From Aralia elata (Eukaryota; Streptophyta; Magnoliopsida; Apiales; Araliaceae), in NCBI GenBank assembly GCA_034770075.1, contig CM068382.1, positions 6,108,001-6,172,000 on the forward strand: 64,000 bases of DNA, in the 5' to 3' direction. This document shows, piece after piece, positions 47,601-59,900 of the stretch; position 1 is the stretch's first letter; each line of letters starts with the position of its first letter. The notes under the pieces are model-generated. The model saw nothing but the letters and a program-made list of their open reading frames with translations. It was not told where the DNA came from and did no database searches. The position numbers and the translations under genes are program-made.

Positions 47601-50600
47601 CTCGCTTAAAGAACCCTAATGGAGTTTTATTCACCTGTCAATAGGGAAGTTCTTAAGTGATAGTTGTACAAGTGATCCTTGGACTTGAGATCATCATAGT
47701 ACCTTGTGTATGTTAAGTTATACTTTGTCATATTCCTTAATACCTTAGGGTATGTCATAGGGTATGTACGGGTATAATAAAGTATACACGGAGGTAGGTG
47801 AATGATCGACAAAGGATCTACCACTTCTGATAAAGGGAGAGAATGTCCTATGCGATTTGATAAATGACAGCTCAAAAGTCCCTGGCCAGGGTTGAATGAA
47901 AATTAGAAAGGAGTTTCTAATTTACATTAATCGGAGTTGTGCATTCTTAAATCGAAATGCATATGATTAAATAAAATAAGACTTGTCAGTAAATCCATGT
48001 CTTATATTTAATCGGGACATTGTATGGTAGAAGGATTGAATTGTACGGTAACTACTACTGAATAGGTTCTATGTGATTAAACATTAATTTCATATTATTC
48101 GGATAGTCATGATACATTATCGTAAGGTGTCCCTCATGATGTAAAATAAATATTATTTATTTATGTTTGAATTAAAGGAGTTTAATTCATTATAAATAAT
48201 ATTAGAATTGTTCTAATTTATTTATTCTACTACGCATAATATTGAACCTAAAGGGTCACACCGCAAAAAGAATAATATTATATTAGAAGAAATTGGCTTA
48301 ATGATAATAAATTAAGTATTTAATTTATTAGTTGAATAAATTGAAATGCTTAATATTTATAATGATATATTTGGAGAAATATTGAATTATAAATTAATAA
48401 GAGAAATCTTATTATTATTATTATCATTTAATTCTTAATTAGATTAAGAATTAATTTAAATGAAATGTAAATATCATTTAAATTAAATGCAAAAGGTGGG
48501 CTAAGCTAATAACATGTGTTAGTTGCTTAAATGCAAAACATGTGGGTTAGGAGAATAATGTTACTTACATATTATGTAAGTATTATTCTTGGTAGTATAC
48601 TAATTGAATTAGGGTTTTCCTAATTCATCTAACCTAACATTTATTGCACTTAGAGAAGTGCTAGCCTCCATCTAATGAAAGAGTTCTTGATGAAGGGTTC
48701 TTATTATTCTTAAGAGTTAGGAATAAAAGATTTAATTGGATTAGCCATCCAAGATTTCTAGGAAATCAAATATTGTTTCTTGTATAATCATTCTTGGTGG
48801 ATTACCTCTAGAGTGCTACATACACTTTGTAGCTAGTGTTTAATTCAAGGAACAAAGATTGGAGGAGCTTGAAGAAATCAACAAAGGATTGTAGATTGTA
48901 AGAGCTTGAAGAAATCAAGAGAGGAGTAGATCTTGTAGCGGTTCAAAGGTTGGATCTATTAAGGTATTATCTCTTGTTAATCTTCATCAATTAATAGTTA
49001 TGCATAAGGTGATTCATGGATAAGTTGCAAAAATTTTAATTTTCATTTTTCCGTTGCGTATTACAATTAGATTGTGATTTTGCATACTTACAGTTATCAC
49101 ATACCACCAAACTCCAACAGGACCAAAATAGTGTGTCACAATGTCAGTAGCTTCATTTTTGACAAGTCAAGAAATACATGATTTTTCCAAATTTCAAGTT
49201 CATGCCATGTGTAAGGCATACCAGATAGTGAAGCAGCTGAGACCACAGCAACCTCCTTCAGTCTCTTAATTTTTTCAATAACTTTCTCATTTTCAAAATG
49301 ATCATCTGTTAATGGGTGAATCATATCATTCATCTGATAGCATGAAAGTGCTTTTTCACATGCCTACAAGTACAGAAAATCAAAATACAAGACCAATTAT
49401 AATGAGTAGAAACTTCATACACAAAAAATGCTGCATAGAAAGCTCAAAGAAATAACATGCAATGCCAAAGAGTACAGACATATAGAAGTTATATGAAGGA
49501 TAAAAGGAATTAACAACTGAAGCCAAGGTAGATACTCGACATTCACTACATAACCCAGATTGAGTTGGAAGAAATTAAACAAAATTTGGGCAAAGCAATC
49601 TACCTCTTAATGAATAATTTGTTGCTAATGAAATAAAACAGCATCACAAATTCAAAAGCTAGTGTCACATAGAATCCAACAATATGTTCTCCGCAGTGTC
49701 TGTAGTTCCCAATTCATGTAAATAAAGATTATCATTCTATTATCACCTTTGTCGAATGTCGATCCTCTGTACAGCAATTCTAGGAAAATGCAATTATAAT
49801 AATAAAAAAAAACAATAAGAAAGCTCAGCAAAGAACTAAATTGCTGGATGGATCTAGATAAAGCCGCAGAGACCCTCATTATTTGTATATGTATACTACT
49901 AAAACAGTTTGGTTTTAAAAGAGATCAAAGAAATTGCTGCATACTAGAATAAGAACCTCTACCTTCCAACTAGGTTTAAAATTTTAAGCGAAAACACCTC
50001 TCAGCCAATATAAAGACCTGACAACTATATTTATAGTGCAATACAAACAGAAAGGATTACAAAGAGTTTAGAAAACTAGTTGATATTTTGTTGAATCAGG
50101 GTGGAGGAGTTCCCACAAAGGAATGACATATCCCAATTTCAGTGAGACTAATAGTAGCTCTCACTTTAAAAGTTAACTTAAACTTATGCAGTAAACCTTT
50201 AAGTAATGAACATTTGGTTTTCATGCCATCTCATTTTATTCTAAAACTTCAAAACTACAATCTCATAAAAAATTTACCTTAATAGCAATGGAATAAAACC
50301 TGTTATCCAAGGAATGCTCAGCAAAGGTAAGCCACTCTCTACATGAAACTCGTAGCCACTGACTACTGGTTGACTTGATTTCCCGCATAACCAAGGCCTC
50401 ATATCTCAAAGCCAAGCAACTCTATCAAGACAGCAGCAACAAATTCATAAATCATTAATCTATCCCCACAGTATAGTATTATGATCAAAAGAAAGTGGCA
50501 ACATCCTCAATATTCATCATATCTAGAGATACAGACAAATGGCTTAACGGAAAGAAAAACAAACATTCAATAATCTATGTATTTCAAATTTATCATACAA

Positions 50601-51334
50601 CAAGCTTATAACAAGTTTGAAGCCATCTCATATTGTTATTTGTTTAAAAATCAACCTCAAAACAAATAGCAAAGTTGTTGATATGACTAATTTAGAAACT
50701 TAGATTAGGAAAAACTACGTATAGTATGCATAATGCATCAGTCCTGATAACAATCTCATTCTAAAGATCTTCACCACTAAGATATAACCAGATCTCATGT
50801 TGAAATTTGCTCACATTAGTTCCAAAACTAACAAGACATGATCTAAACATATATACACACACGTACCGCTAATCTGTTTAGTTAAAAACTTAGAGCAAAT
50901 CAATAAAAGTATAAACATTTATAGATGAGAATAAGATTATAAAATGCGATTAAAATATATAGATTAGATGGATGATATGCCTCAACATCACCGGCAAGAG
51001 CAAAAGCGCGAACGAGAAATTCGATAACCGAAAGCTTCTGCTCAACAGATTTCTCTGCAAGTTCATGAATAACAATGAGAAATTCGTGTCTCATAAACTC
51101 TATCAACTTCGAACGGACTTCTAGCAACGATTTCACGTCTTTCGTAACCAAGACCGATTCGAGGATCCGAATTGTTCCGTCATCGAATCTGCACAGAAAT
51201 CAAGAAATTTTAGACTGCTTAATTGATAAGGATGAATGAAATCGGAAGCAATTTAGAGGAGAGAAGAATCATCACCTTCTGTTTTCAATTTGGGAGCGAA
51301 AGAGGGAAATTTGCTGTGCGACTCCGTCAGACAT
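44613..51334 (-). CDS. DFO: DFO-like protein (meiotic double-strand break formation)
   Basis: Plant-specific protein; Arabidopsis DFO is required for programmed meiotic double-strand breaks. Five exons: 51334-51276, 51188-50981, 50421-50278, 49363-49222 and 44797-44613, giving 245 residues. Conserved stretches include SLFRSQIENRRFDD near the start, KLSVIEFLVRAFALAGDVE, SCLALRYEALVMREIKS, and VQAQAAEYLKKKTLEH in the last exon, with no known catalytic domain. Phases agree at every junction. Intron 2 has a GC donor (GAG|GCATAT). No in-phase GT is available nearby, so a GC-AG intron is proposed. Intron 4 spans 4.4 kb and contains a solo LTR and a TIR element. The identity rests on remembered similarity and on position next to the CCT gene, as At1g07060 is in Arabidopsis. 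Confidence 0.82.
46371..47179. mobile_element. TIR-bounded element with internal tandem repeats
   Basis: GTTCAAAGTATCGGCCGT at 46371 recurs inverted at 47179 (GTTCAAAGTGTTTCGGAC on the other strand). Between about 46595 and 46905 three degenerate units of roughly 100 bases share GTACCTAGTTAAGTATA and TAGTTAAGTTA motifs. No transposase was seen and no target duplication was found. It lies in DFO intron 4. Confidence 0.5.
47218..49092 (+). mobile_element. Solo LTR (1.9 kb) in DFO intron 4
   Basis: Begins TGAAAGTAATATGCCCTC and ends CATACTTACA, flanked by a perfect 5-bp target duplication GTTAT (47213-47217 and 49093-49097). There is no internal domain, primer-binding site or second LTR, as expected after recombination between two LTRs. 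Length and style suggest a long-LTR copia family. Orientation is opposite to DFO if the 3' TTCCGTTGCG motif near 49050 marks the LTR end, as it often does. Confidence 0.82.
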
Positions 51335-52905
51335 CTTTGAGCGGGATTTGGCGGTTGCAGTTTCAAATTGACCGGGTTTTTATTGGTTCAGTTTGATATT
51401 TTATTATTTTTGATCTTCATTTTATTGGGCTCCCCTAAGAAAATGCCAACTGATCCTTTTGGGCCTTGAAATTCACTAGCTGCGTTTTAAAAAGAAATAA
51501 GAATTTTATTTTGTCGCAGAAAGTCGAATTATGGAACATATTTTTCCATTCTTAGATAGATCAGGATCGCTCATTCAACCAATTAATAAAATATTATTAA
51601 ATTAATGACATCATATGAGATTAATATTATTAATAAAACTTTTAAAAAGAAATTGATAAATTAATATATACTTCCTCCGTTCTGGTTGACTTTTTACCCA
51701 TATTAAAAAAGAGAATAAAATTATAAAATTGTCCAATGTTATTAAAAATATTTAATCTTATCATCAAAAAAAATTGATACCAAAATAAGAGTACTATTTT
51801 AAAGTTGGTTCATAAGGAATTTTACAATTAAGCCACTAATCCATCTAATAGTCAACTATTAAGACTAATCCGATTCAATTTTCAAAACATTGTTATGGGA
51901 GTCTTAAATAAAAATTGATGTAATTTCATTTAAATTTTATTAAAAAATTAAAAGATGTACATATGTTGGTTTAATTTATGCATAATCAAAAAGAGATAAA
52001 CATTCATATCATCCTATATATTCCCTCCGTCCCAAATTAATTGTATTTCTAGGACTTTTTAAAGTCAAATTGACTATTTTTAAAACTAATCTTTTTACTA
52101 TTTTTGCTAACATATAGGTGAAGATATTATAACCAAAAGAAAGTATATACAATTTATTACTAATTTCAATTTTTATAATTTTAGAAATATATTTATATAT
52201 GCTTAATTATTAATTTTAAAAATAGTCAATTTGACTTAAAAAAGTCTTAGAAAAGCAATTAATTTGGAACGGAGGGAGTACCTCTTTAAACTTTTTTACA
52301 AACTAAATTAGCAAACAAAACAAAACAAAACAAAACAAAACTTTTTTACTAATGTATTTTGGTATAACATAAGTGAGACTTTCATAATTTTTATACTTTT
52401 ACTCTCTGTTTACATGTAAAATTATATTTTAAAGAATTTTTTATGTCTTAATTTAAGTTCTTTGCTCTTTATTTTTCATCCAAATCTCATCAAAATTATG
52501 TTTTGTGATTCTTTTTAAAGGATGAAAGGAAAAGAAAAGAAAATTTAGTCATTTGTAAATGTCAAAGTTTTCATTGAAGATTTTTTTTTTTTAAAAAAAA
52601 AAAACTGGAACGAAAAACAAAATAATAGAAATTAATATTTTATAATCACTATATTACCTCTTATTTACAAACGCAACAACACAAAATAAAAAAAATAAAG
52701 GTGTAATATTGCTCCAAAATGTTTTTTATATAAATTTAAAAAAGATTAGTATTTTTTAAATTTTAAAAAAAACACTTATATTATTTTCTATTGTGTTTTC
52801 CGTCCAAAGACTCGCAAACAAGGCGATAAAAGACGTCGGCACATCGAAAATTCTTAAACCTTGCTGCGGTGAGCAGCCGCCAAGGCAGAGAAATCAGAGA
52901 CAGTA
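51335..52905. other. Divergent promoter region of DFO and FLX-like genes
   Basis: The two genes point away from each other across about 1.6 kb. It contains a truncated Stowaway-like piece from 51675, a complete one at 52021-52278 and an (ACAAA)n run near 52316-52340. No TATA box was assigned with confidence. Confidence 0.5.
52021..52278. mobile_element. Stowaway-like MITE, family A copy 3
   Basis: TTCCCTCCGTCCCAAATTAA at the left and complement ...TTAATTTGGAACGGAGGGAG at the right, TA at 52019-52020 and 52279-52280. It is related to the copies at 26391 and 41323 but differs just inside the ends. Confidence 0.85.
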
Positions 52906-55900
52906 ATGGCCGGAAGAAACCACATACCGGCACATGCATTACCTCGCCATCTCCACCGGCCCCACCCAGCCTTACTCGAAGAGCATGTCGCTCTCCAGCA
53001 CCGTGAGATCCAAACCCTCCTCCTCGACAATCAACGCCTCGCCGCCACCCACGTGGCGCTCAAGCAAGAGCTCTCCGCCGCTCAGCAGGAGCTCCGCCAC
53101 CTATCCTCCACCGCCGCTGCCGTTAAGGCCGAGAGCGACGCTCAGGTCCGGGAGGTCTACGACAAATCGTTGAAGTTGGAAGCGGAGCTCCGGTTGATTG
53201 ACGGCCTCAATTCGGAGCTGGCTCAGGTGAGGGATGATGTAAAGAAATTGAGTTCCGATAAGAAAGAGCTCGAGTCGAAATTGGAGGCGGTGGAAAGTGA
53301 TGTCGTCAGGACTCGGTCGGAGTTGCTACAATTTCCGGAGATTAAAGCTGAAATTGAGGCCATGCACCATGAAATTCAGAGAGGAAGGTGAGATACAATC
53401 AAAATGACATCTTTTTCTTTCTCTATACATAATTTCCATGAAAATTAGTTGAATTTCTCATTGTAAATGTCAACAATGTAATTTCATTTAATGATTTGAT
53501 GGTAATCGAAGATAAAAGTCCATATGATTGTTGTATAACTAAACCCTAATAAGGACGGGGGAAACAGAAGAAGAGGTTCGCAGAAATTACGGAAAGGTTG
53601 TTGATATGTTTGATGATGTTTAATTCTGGAAGAAACGTGTTAAGGAAAACTTATGGGGGGAAAAGAAATGCTTAGGAAAATAACGAGTGGATAAAAGGAT
53701 GCTTGTTCATTATGCAGATTCTGGCAGTTTTTTGGTTACTGAATTTAGACAAATATAACAATGTGACAAATTGTATACCCCTTTAGAATGATATGCATCT
53801 GACCTCATATCTAATTAAAATGTTTGAGATTCCATTTTTCACCTTTTTTTCTGGTCTACTTTAATGACAAAACATTACATATTTCCTTCTTGTAGTTTTT
53901 ACTTCCATTCTTCTGCTTATAATATGAACAGGGCTGCCGTTGAATATGAAAAAAAGATGCATGCTAATAACCTTGAGCTAGGTCAGGTAATGGAGGAAAA
54001 CATGGTTTCTATGGCTCGTGAGATTGAAAAACTACATGCTGAACTTGCTAATGCTGAGAAGAGGGCACGGGCAGCCGCTGCGGCTGCTGCTGCAGCAAGT
54101 CCTGGTAATTTATCTGCTAAGCTTGTTTTTTGTTGTCTGGTGATGCTTATGATTGTTGCAAATCTTTACCATGAGTAGGATTCGAGTGTTCAATTCATCA
54201 AAACCCTAAATGTGTGATTCATTTAGGCCCTGGATATGCTGCTGGATATGGAATTCCTGAGATGGGATATGGTGCTAATTCTTATGCTGGTCCCTATGCA
54301 GCGCATCAGGTATGTGGTAACCAACTTCCTCCTAATATATTCCAACTGCAGGAAGTCATTATATTTTAGCTTTGATGATGCAGTAGTTCACATACAACCA
54401 TAATGACTTACTGTGCTTTGGGATCAATATTTAAACCCACCACATCACACCAAAAAGAGTTTATATTTTATCCACAGTCAAATATTAAAGCATTGCTCTT
54501 AAGATGCCATGTGGTTGTAAACATCAAGGCAACCGGGTGTTCAAATTCTGCCAGATTACTGGTTTCATAAATGTTAATCATCTTTAATGAAGGATAATAT
54601 ATAAATTATTAAATTTTAACTTTGTTTCCATCAGTTCAACCTTTTACATCCTTCTCTCTTTCATCAAAACCTAAAAATTCACCAAGTCTATCGAACCTAT
54701 CACTAGCTGAGGCATGTTAGTACAATAGTACTTATTTTGATTGCTGGGAACACCCTCCTCTCCTTCCTGCTAATGTCTTAGTGCTCGTATACTTTACTAA
54801 TAGGCTACAAAACCCCAGGCATACTGTGATCCAGTCACATGCGAAAAGATACAACTACAACAGTTAGGTGGTTTAGCAACATCTGTGTCTGTTGACGAAG
54901 TAGTCCTCTTAACAATGACCTTAGTCAACTAGTATATGGTAGAGAAAAGGAAACATATTGTACATGTGACAACTGGACTAGCCACATCGTAAGTGCTAGG
55001 CTACCACATGGAACAGGTAACCATACCGATTAATATTTTCCCATACATAGACCTCGCTCCTGGTAACCAAGCCCTGCTAAATTATCCATCACGATTGTTG
55101 GGCCATTCAATAATCTTGGTATGACTTGGGAAGTCGGGATGTAGGACCATTTATTAAGATTCTATCAACCAAATTGAAAAGGTAATAAAAAGGAGGCATA
55201 TTGTAGACAACTACACATAATACTTAACAAAAAAACAACACAAAGAAATGTTGTAGAAATGATAAAAAGGCTGGCCATGTATTTTATGTTTAGCTCCCGC
55301 ACAGAAGAGGTGACCTCCAATTGTAGATCCTGTTTTTGCGAGTACAACCTTCTCTCTAGAATATAGCAGCTCCAGCCAAACTCTATTGACTCAAAGAATG
55401 CCAAAAGATCAGCCAATCTACATTCCGTAACTCATGTTTGGTATTGGAGCTTTGGTTATTCTATCTTAATTGTCACTGCTTTTCTTTTCTCTCTTTCAGT
55501 CTTATTCTGTCTTAATTGTCACTGCTTTCTTCTCTATTTCAGTCAATCTCTCTCAACCAACCCCAGTTTCTATACTGGCACAGAGAATGCCAAAAGATAA
55601 GCCAATCCACATTCCTTGACTCAATTTTGGAATAGGAACCTTGCTTATTCTCTGTTAAATCCCTGAAACAGTTTCTCTTGCAGTCCATCTCTCAAGGTTT
55701 TTCTTACATAAAATCTCAAATATATTCAGTTTCTATGCATGATTCCTTGTCATAAGAAGCTAATTGCTAATACACTTAGCTGCTTCCTGGAGGTGTACTG
55801 CGTACTTGCATATGATCTGTATGCTGCATTTGAATTAACCTTCCAAAACCTGATTATGTTGGGAATTGAGACTTTTTATCATGAATTCTCAGATATATTA

Positions 55901-56927
55901 AATTTCTAGATTTTTTTTTTTTTTTACTAAAACAGCTAAACTATGTTCTACTTAGCAGCTTCCCAGAGGCCTGTTGAACAAAACCTGTGAACATTACTCA
56001 TCAGGATTACATGAGACCTCCTTGATAATTGACCTTCAAAGAATTCTGGATTTCAACTCTATTCAATTCTCATCCTTCACCATTCACTTTCAGAGTCCCT
56101 AGCCAAACTTCAGGCATTTTTTTTGTGCACCCACCCTTGTGGGGTTGGTGGTATATTAATATTCCTTAGCAGTTTATTTATTTTAAAAGATTAAATATCC
56201 CTTAGCATGTTTTATTTAAAGAAACAAACATTTCCAGGCATTACATATGCTGTCTGTTCTAAGAAGGTAGAAGCTATTATTATATGGGTTGTTTGCACTA
56301 AAGTTGTGTTGCAACTTGCATTGGGGAATATCCTCTGTTTGTTCATAGCTCTACTTTCTATATGAACTTTCAGCTATAAAAATCTTTTCTTGTTTCCTTG
56401 ACTGGTGTCCAGATTGGCATTCCCCTTGATCTTGTGACACTATGATCAGATCCCTCGGTCATTAATTAACTCCCAAGTTTGATATTATAAGTTCAGAGTC
56501 TACAATTTTGCCAAATATTTATAGACTTCCAGACAAGACCAGAAAATTTATACCATTTCTCTTTGTTGTCTCTTTTCCTTATTCTTACTTTATGGCCCTG
56601 CTGTTGGAAAGTCATTGTTGTCGTTAAATGGATGACTTTGTAGAAGCACTGCACATGCAGTTTTAAATTTTCACTAGTAAAAGTAGAGTAGAAGTGTATG
56701 TACAGAATCACTATTTGCTAAGTTCTGAGTTACTAGTAAATGAAGTACTGGTTGGACAGTCTTTCAAATTCCCAACTTCTTAATTAGAGATGAGGGTCTA
56801 CGATAATTATCTTATTATTGCATTATATTTTCTGGTTCAGGGTACTGCTGACGTTGGTGCCCAATATGTTTCTGGAGCAGGACCTCATGGTCATTATGAC
56901 ATGCAACAGCACCATGTACATAGATGA
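52906..56927 (+). CDS. FLXL: FLX-like coiled-coil protein
   Basis: Member of the FLC EXPRESSOR (FLX) and FLX-like family. FLX acts in the FRIGIDA complex that promotes FLC transcription; roles of the FLX-like members are less clear. Four exons join in frame: 52906-53387, 53932-54104, 54227-54309 and 56841-56927, giving 274 residues. The diagnostic LLLDNQRLAATHVALKQEL is at about 38-56. A long Glu/Lys/Leu-rich coiled coil covers roughly 30-205, including REIEKLHAELANAEKRARAA, and ends in an Ala run. The remainder is Gly/Tyr-rich and low in complexity (GYGIPEMGYGANSYAGPY), ending HHVHR. Intron 3 is 2.5 kb. The frame is clean and exon 1 is markedly GC-rich. Which FLX-like paralogue it represents cannot be decided here. 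Confidence 0.86.
55391..55665. repeat. Spaced direct repeat in FLX-like intron 3
   Basis: About 75 bases from AGAATGCCAAAAGATCAGCC (55395) recur at about 55585 with roughly 85% identity. Between them TTCTGTCTTAATTGTCACTGC is also duplicated (about 55465 and 55505). Confidence 0.7.
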
Positions 56928-59900
56928 GCTCGCATCAAGGACATGGAATCAGTTAACATCTTTAGAGTTAGACATCCTTAGTTTAGAAAGATCTCTTAAA
57001 AAGGCAAAAACGTAGACATTGTTTTGAAATGCATAGTTTATGTCACCTTCTCTACATGTGTGGGCAACAGCTTAGTTGGGTACACTGAGTTGGGTATGGT
57101 CACAACTAAGCTGTTGTGAGGCCTTAATTTAACTCCATAAATGCTTAGTTCAGTTGCAGTGTTTTTCTTCTTTCACAGCTTGCATTTTCACCTCAAACAT
57201 TAGATGTTCGTGTTATAGATGGATTATAAGTTATGCTTTTTGCCTCATATTCGAGTTGCCTTCGAAGAGTCATTTTTCCTGTTTGTGAGCATTTGCGTTC
57301 TTATATCTGTTGTGCGTGGTGAATCCCACAGCCACATTAAATTATGGGTGATGTTAGGGGTCTCAAAAAGTGTCTCAAATGATGCGTCACCAGTTAGGTA
57401 GATCTTATGTGATTGGTTATGCCATAAATTATGGTAATGTCATGTCATTTGAGACCAAAAATTTGAAACCCCTAGCATTACTCTTAAATTATTACATCTT
57501 GTTGCCCTCTTTGCAAATTCGGTACTGTTGACTTATTCTGGGCACTTGTTCTGGGACCTGAACTGCGTATACCAACTTTCACTTGGTGACACCCCTGAAA
57601 ACCGTCAAATGTATTCATTTAAGAGTAAGGAAAGCTGCAATCATGAAGGTGCTAATGACACGCTCAATCGCTTAATTAATAAAATGCCAAATGTGTTGCT
57701 CAATCACAGATCCTAAAGGGGAAAAAAGTGAATCATCACATCCTCAATTTTCTTTGGTCTAACATTTTCTCAAAATTAACAATGAATAATTGAATATTTT
57801 CCCAAAATAATTGGTCTAACATTGAACAATTAAAATCCAAGCAGTAGGAGAGGTGTTTGAGAAATATATAATCAAACACCCCCTTCTGCTGCTTGGATGT
57901 TTACTTACAAAACAAACCTTGAAAGTAACAGGTTTTTTTATAAAAAAATTTGCCCCAAAGTTTAAATATTTATAATCATGTTCTTGGCTTCCAAAATTTG
58001 CAATCACATTTTGTTCAATATGTAATTATTTACATTTCTGAAAAGAAAACACAAATTCATTACCCATTTACCCATAAAATCTATATGTAATTATATACGT
58101 TTCAAAAAAAATAAAAATCTTCGAAGATAAATTTGTCCACTTTTGAAGTTCTTACATGATAACTTCAGCCAAAAAAGAGATTGATCAGCATTGACTATCT
58201 TTACACGTCTAACCTTGGTGTCAAACTTTATTATAGCTTGATAAAAATTAATTTTACCATTGGTTATATCAATTTAGGCTTAGCACCTAGTAATAAAAAA
58301 TAATTTTACCATTGGTTGTATCACTTCGGGCTTGGCATCTAGAATAGAGATTTGGCTGGGACAATAATGCTCCTTGTATGTTAATTCTTTGGACCTTGCA
58401 TCAAACATCTTAAAAGACTTGAGAAATTACTTCCATCATTTCTCACTCTTTTTTCCCATGCTGCCAAAATGATTATGGGAATTATCTTAATTAAGGCACC
58501 CAAACAAACCCTACCAGTTGGTTATTTTCTTTCCAAGCTCCATCAATTCGAAGATTTAGGCAATCCGTTTGATAGAAGCATCCAAATTTTAAGGCTGCTG
58601 ATTTGGACGAAATGTTATACCCACCCTCCTTTCAATCTCCTCGAAACAGAGCTTTGTTAGTACAATATTTGAACGGCTTTTTTCAAACAAATGTTCAACT
58701 CTAAAGAGAATTGCAGATTAATCACCAGTTGTTGAATTTTTCTTGATCCTTTTGAACTGGTGCTGGATTGAAACCTGAACTGGTGCTGGATTGAAACCTC
58801 CCAAGTCCCAAATAGCCCTTTACCAATTATAATTGTAGCTAGTTCTCTGTTCTTCTATATTCATACAAAGTAGTTTACAGACTATAATCTCAATTATAAT
58901 TTGTTTATCTTTGGCATCAATTTTGAATTTCTTAGTTTCTTGGATAGATTAAATGCTGTGGAAAGTTGAGTAACAATCTCTGATTCTGTAACATGGCCGG
59001 GGATAATGGCCTGTATGATGGTAGTAAAGAAATGTGTGGCCTCCATATCAAGATCGCTTGTCCTGTAAAAAGATGGGGAGAGTAGTTCCAGCACGAATGG
59101 GAATCAAAATGACTCTTGATAAGGCTAAGGAAAAGAAGATTAACAATTTAGTCCCATTTCACAAATCTCTCTCGAAGGACGCCAGTAATATGACTAGTTA
59201 TAATGCCGACTTACAGGCTAACAGCCTCGTCATTCAAGTGCCACCATTCAGGGGACACAATTTACAAACACAAGAAGAAAGAATACCAATAAACCAGGTG
59301 AAATATAGGCAGCATCAGTTGATTCAAAATAAAGTTGTTCACATTAATATAAATATTACCAAAATACAGTAATAATAGTTATAATACAGATTTTCTTTGG
59401 ATATATAGGATTTTAATAAACCACACTATAGGTAATAAATAAATCACCCTATTGGAACCTAATAATGGCACCACCATAAAATAAAATCTCTAGTCATAAA
59501 GGGCAACCTGGTGCTCAGAGCCTTCTGTAACGGCCTTCAAATACTTTAGCCCACAGATTCCCAGAAAGCCAAATTAATTGAAAACGGGCGTGTTTAGGAC
59601 TACTTAACCAAACCCAACATGTGCAGCTAAGAAGCATACATACAAACTTCAAATTGTGATTGGCTGAAAACACAATAATGCACAAAAACCATGCAATAAC
59701 CCATCCAAGAGACTGCTAGACTCAAAATCTTCATCCATCATACAACTATGCAACCCTAATATGTCTTGTCAAACAGCTCTAATCATTTGCTTTCTAACCA
59801 TTAATTTATTAGGTCCGCTATCAGCATCATCCCATTTCTCCATTTTCCATTCCTTGAGTTGGAACACAGTTGCCAATTAGTCATCCAGGTGTACAGCCCG

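Noticed and set aside
49093..49119. Alternative right end of the solo LTR at CCAACA (49119)
   Set aside because: It gives no target duplication, whereas ending at 49092 gives a perfect GTTAT pair.
58894..59372. Open frames on both strands (66 and 112 codons)
   Set aside because: No recognisable domain, no splice context, and composition unlike the real exons nearby.
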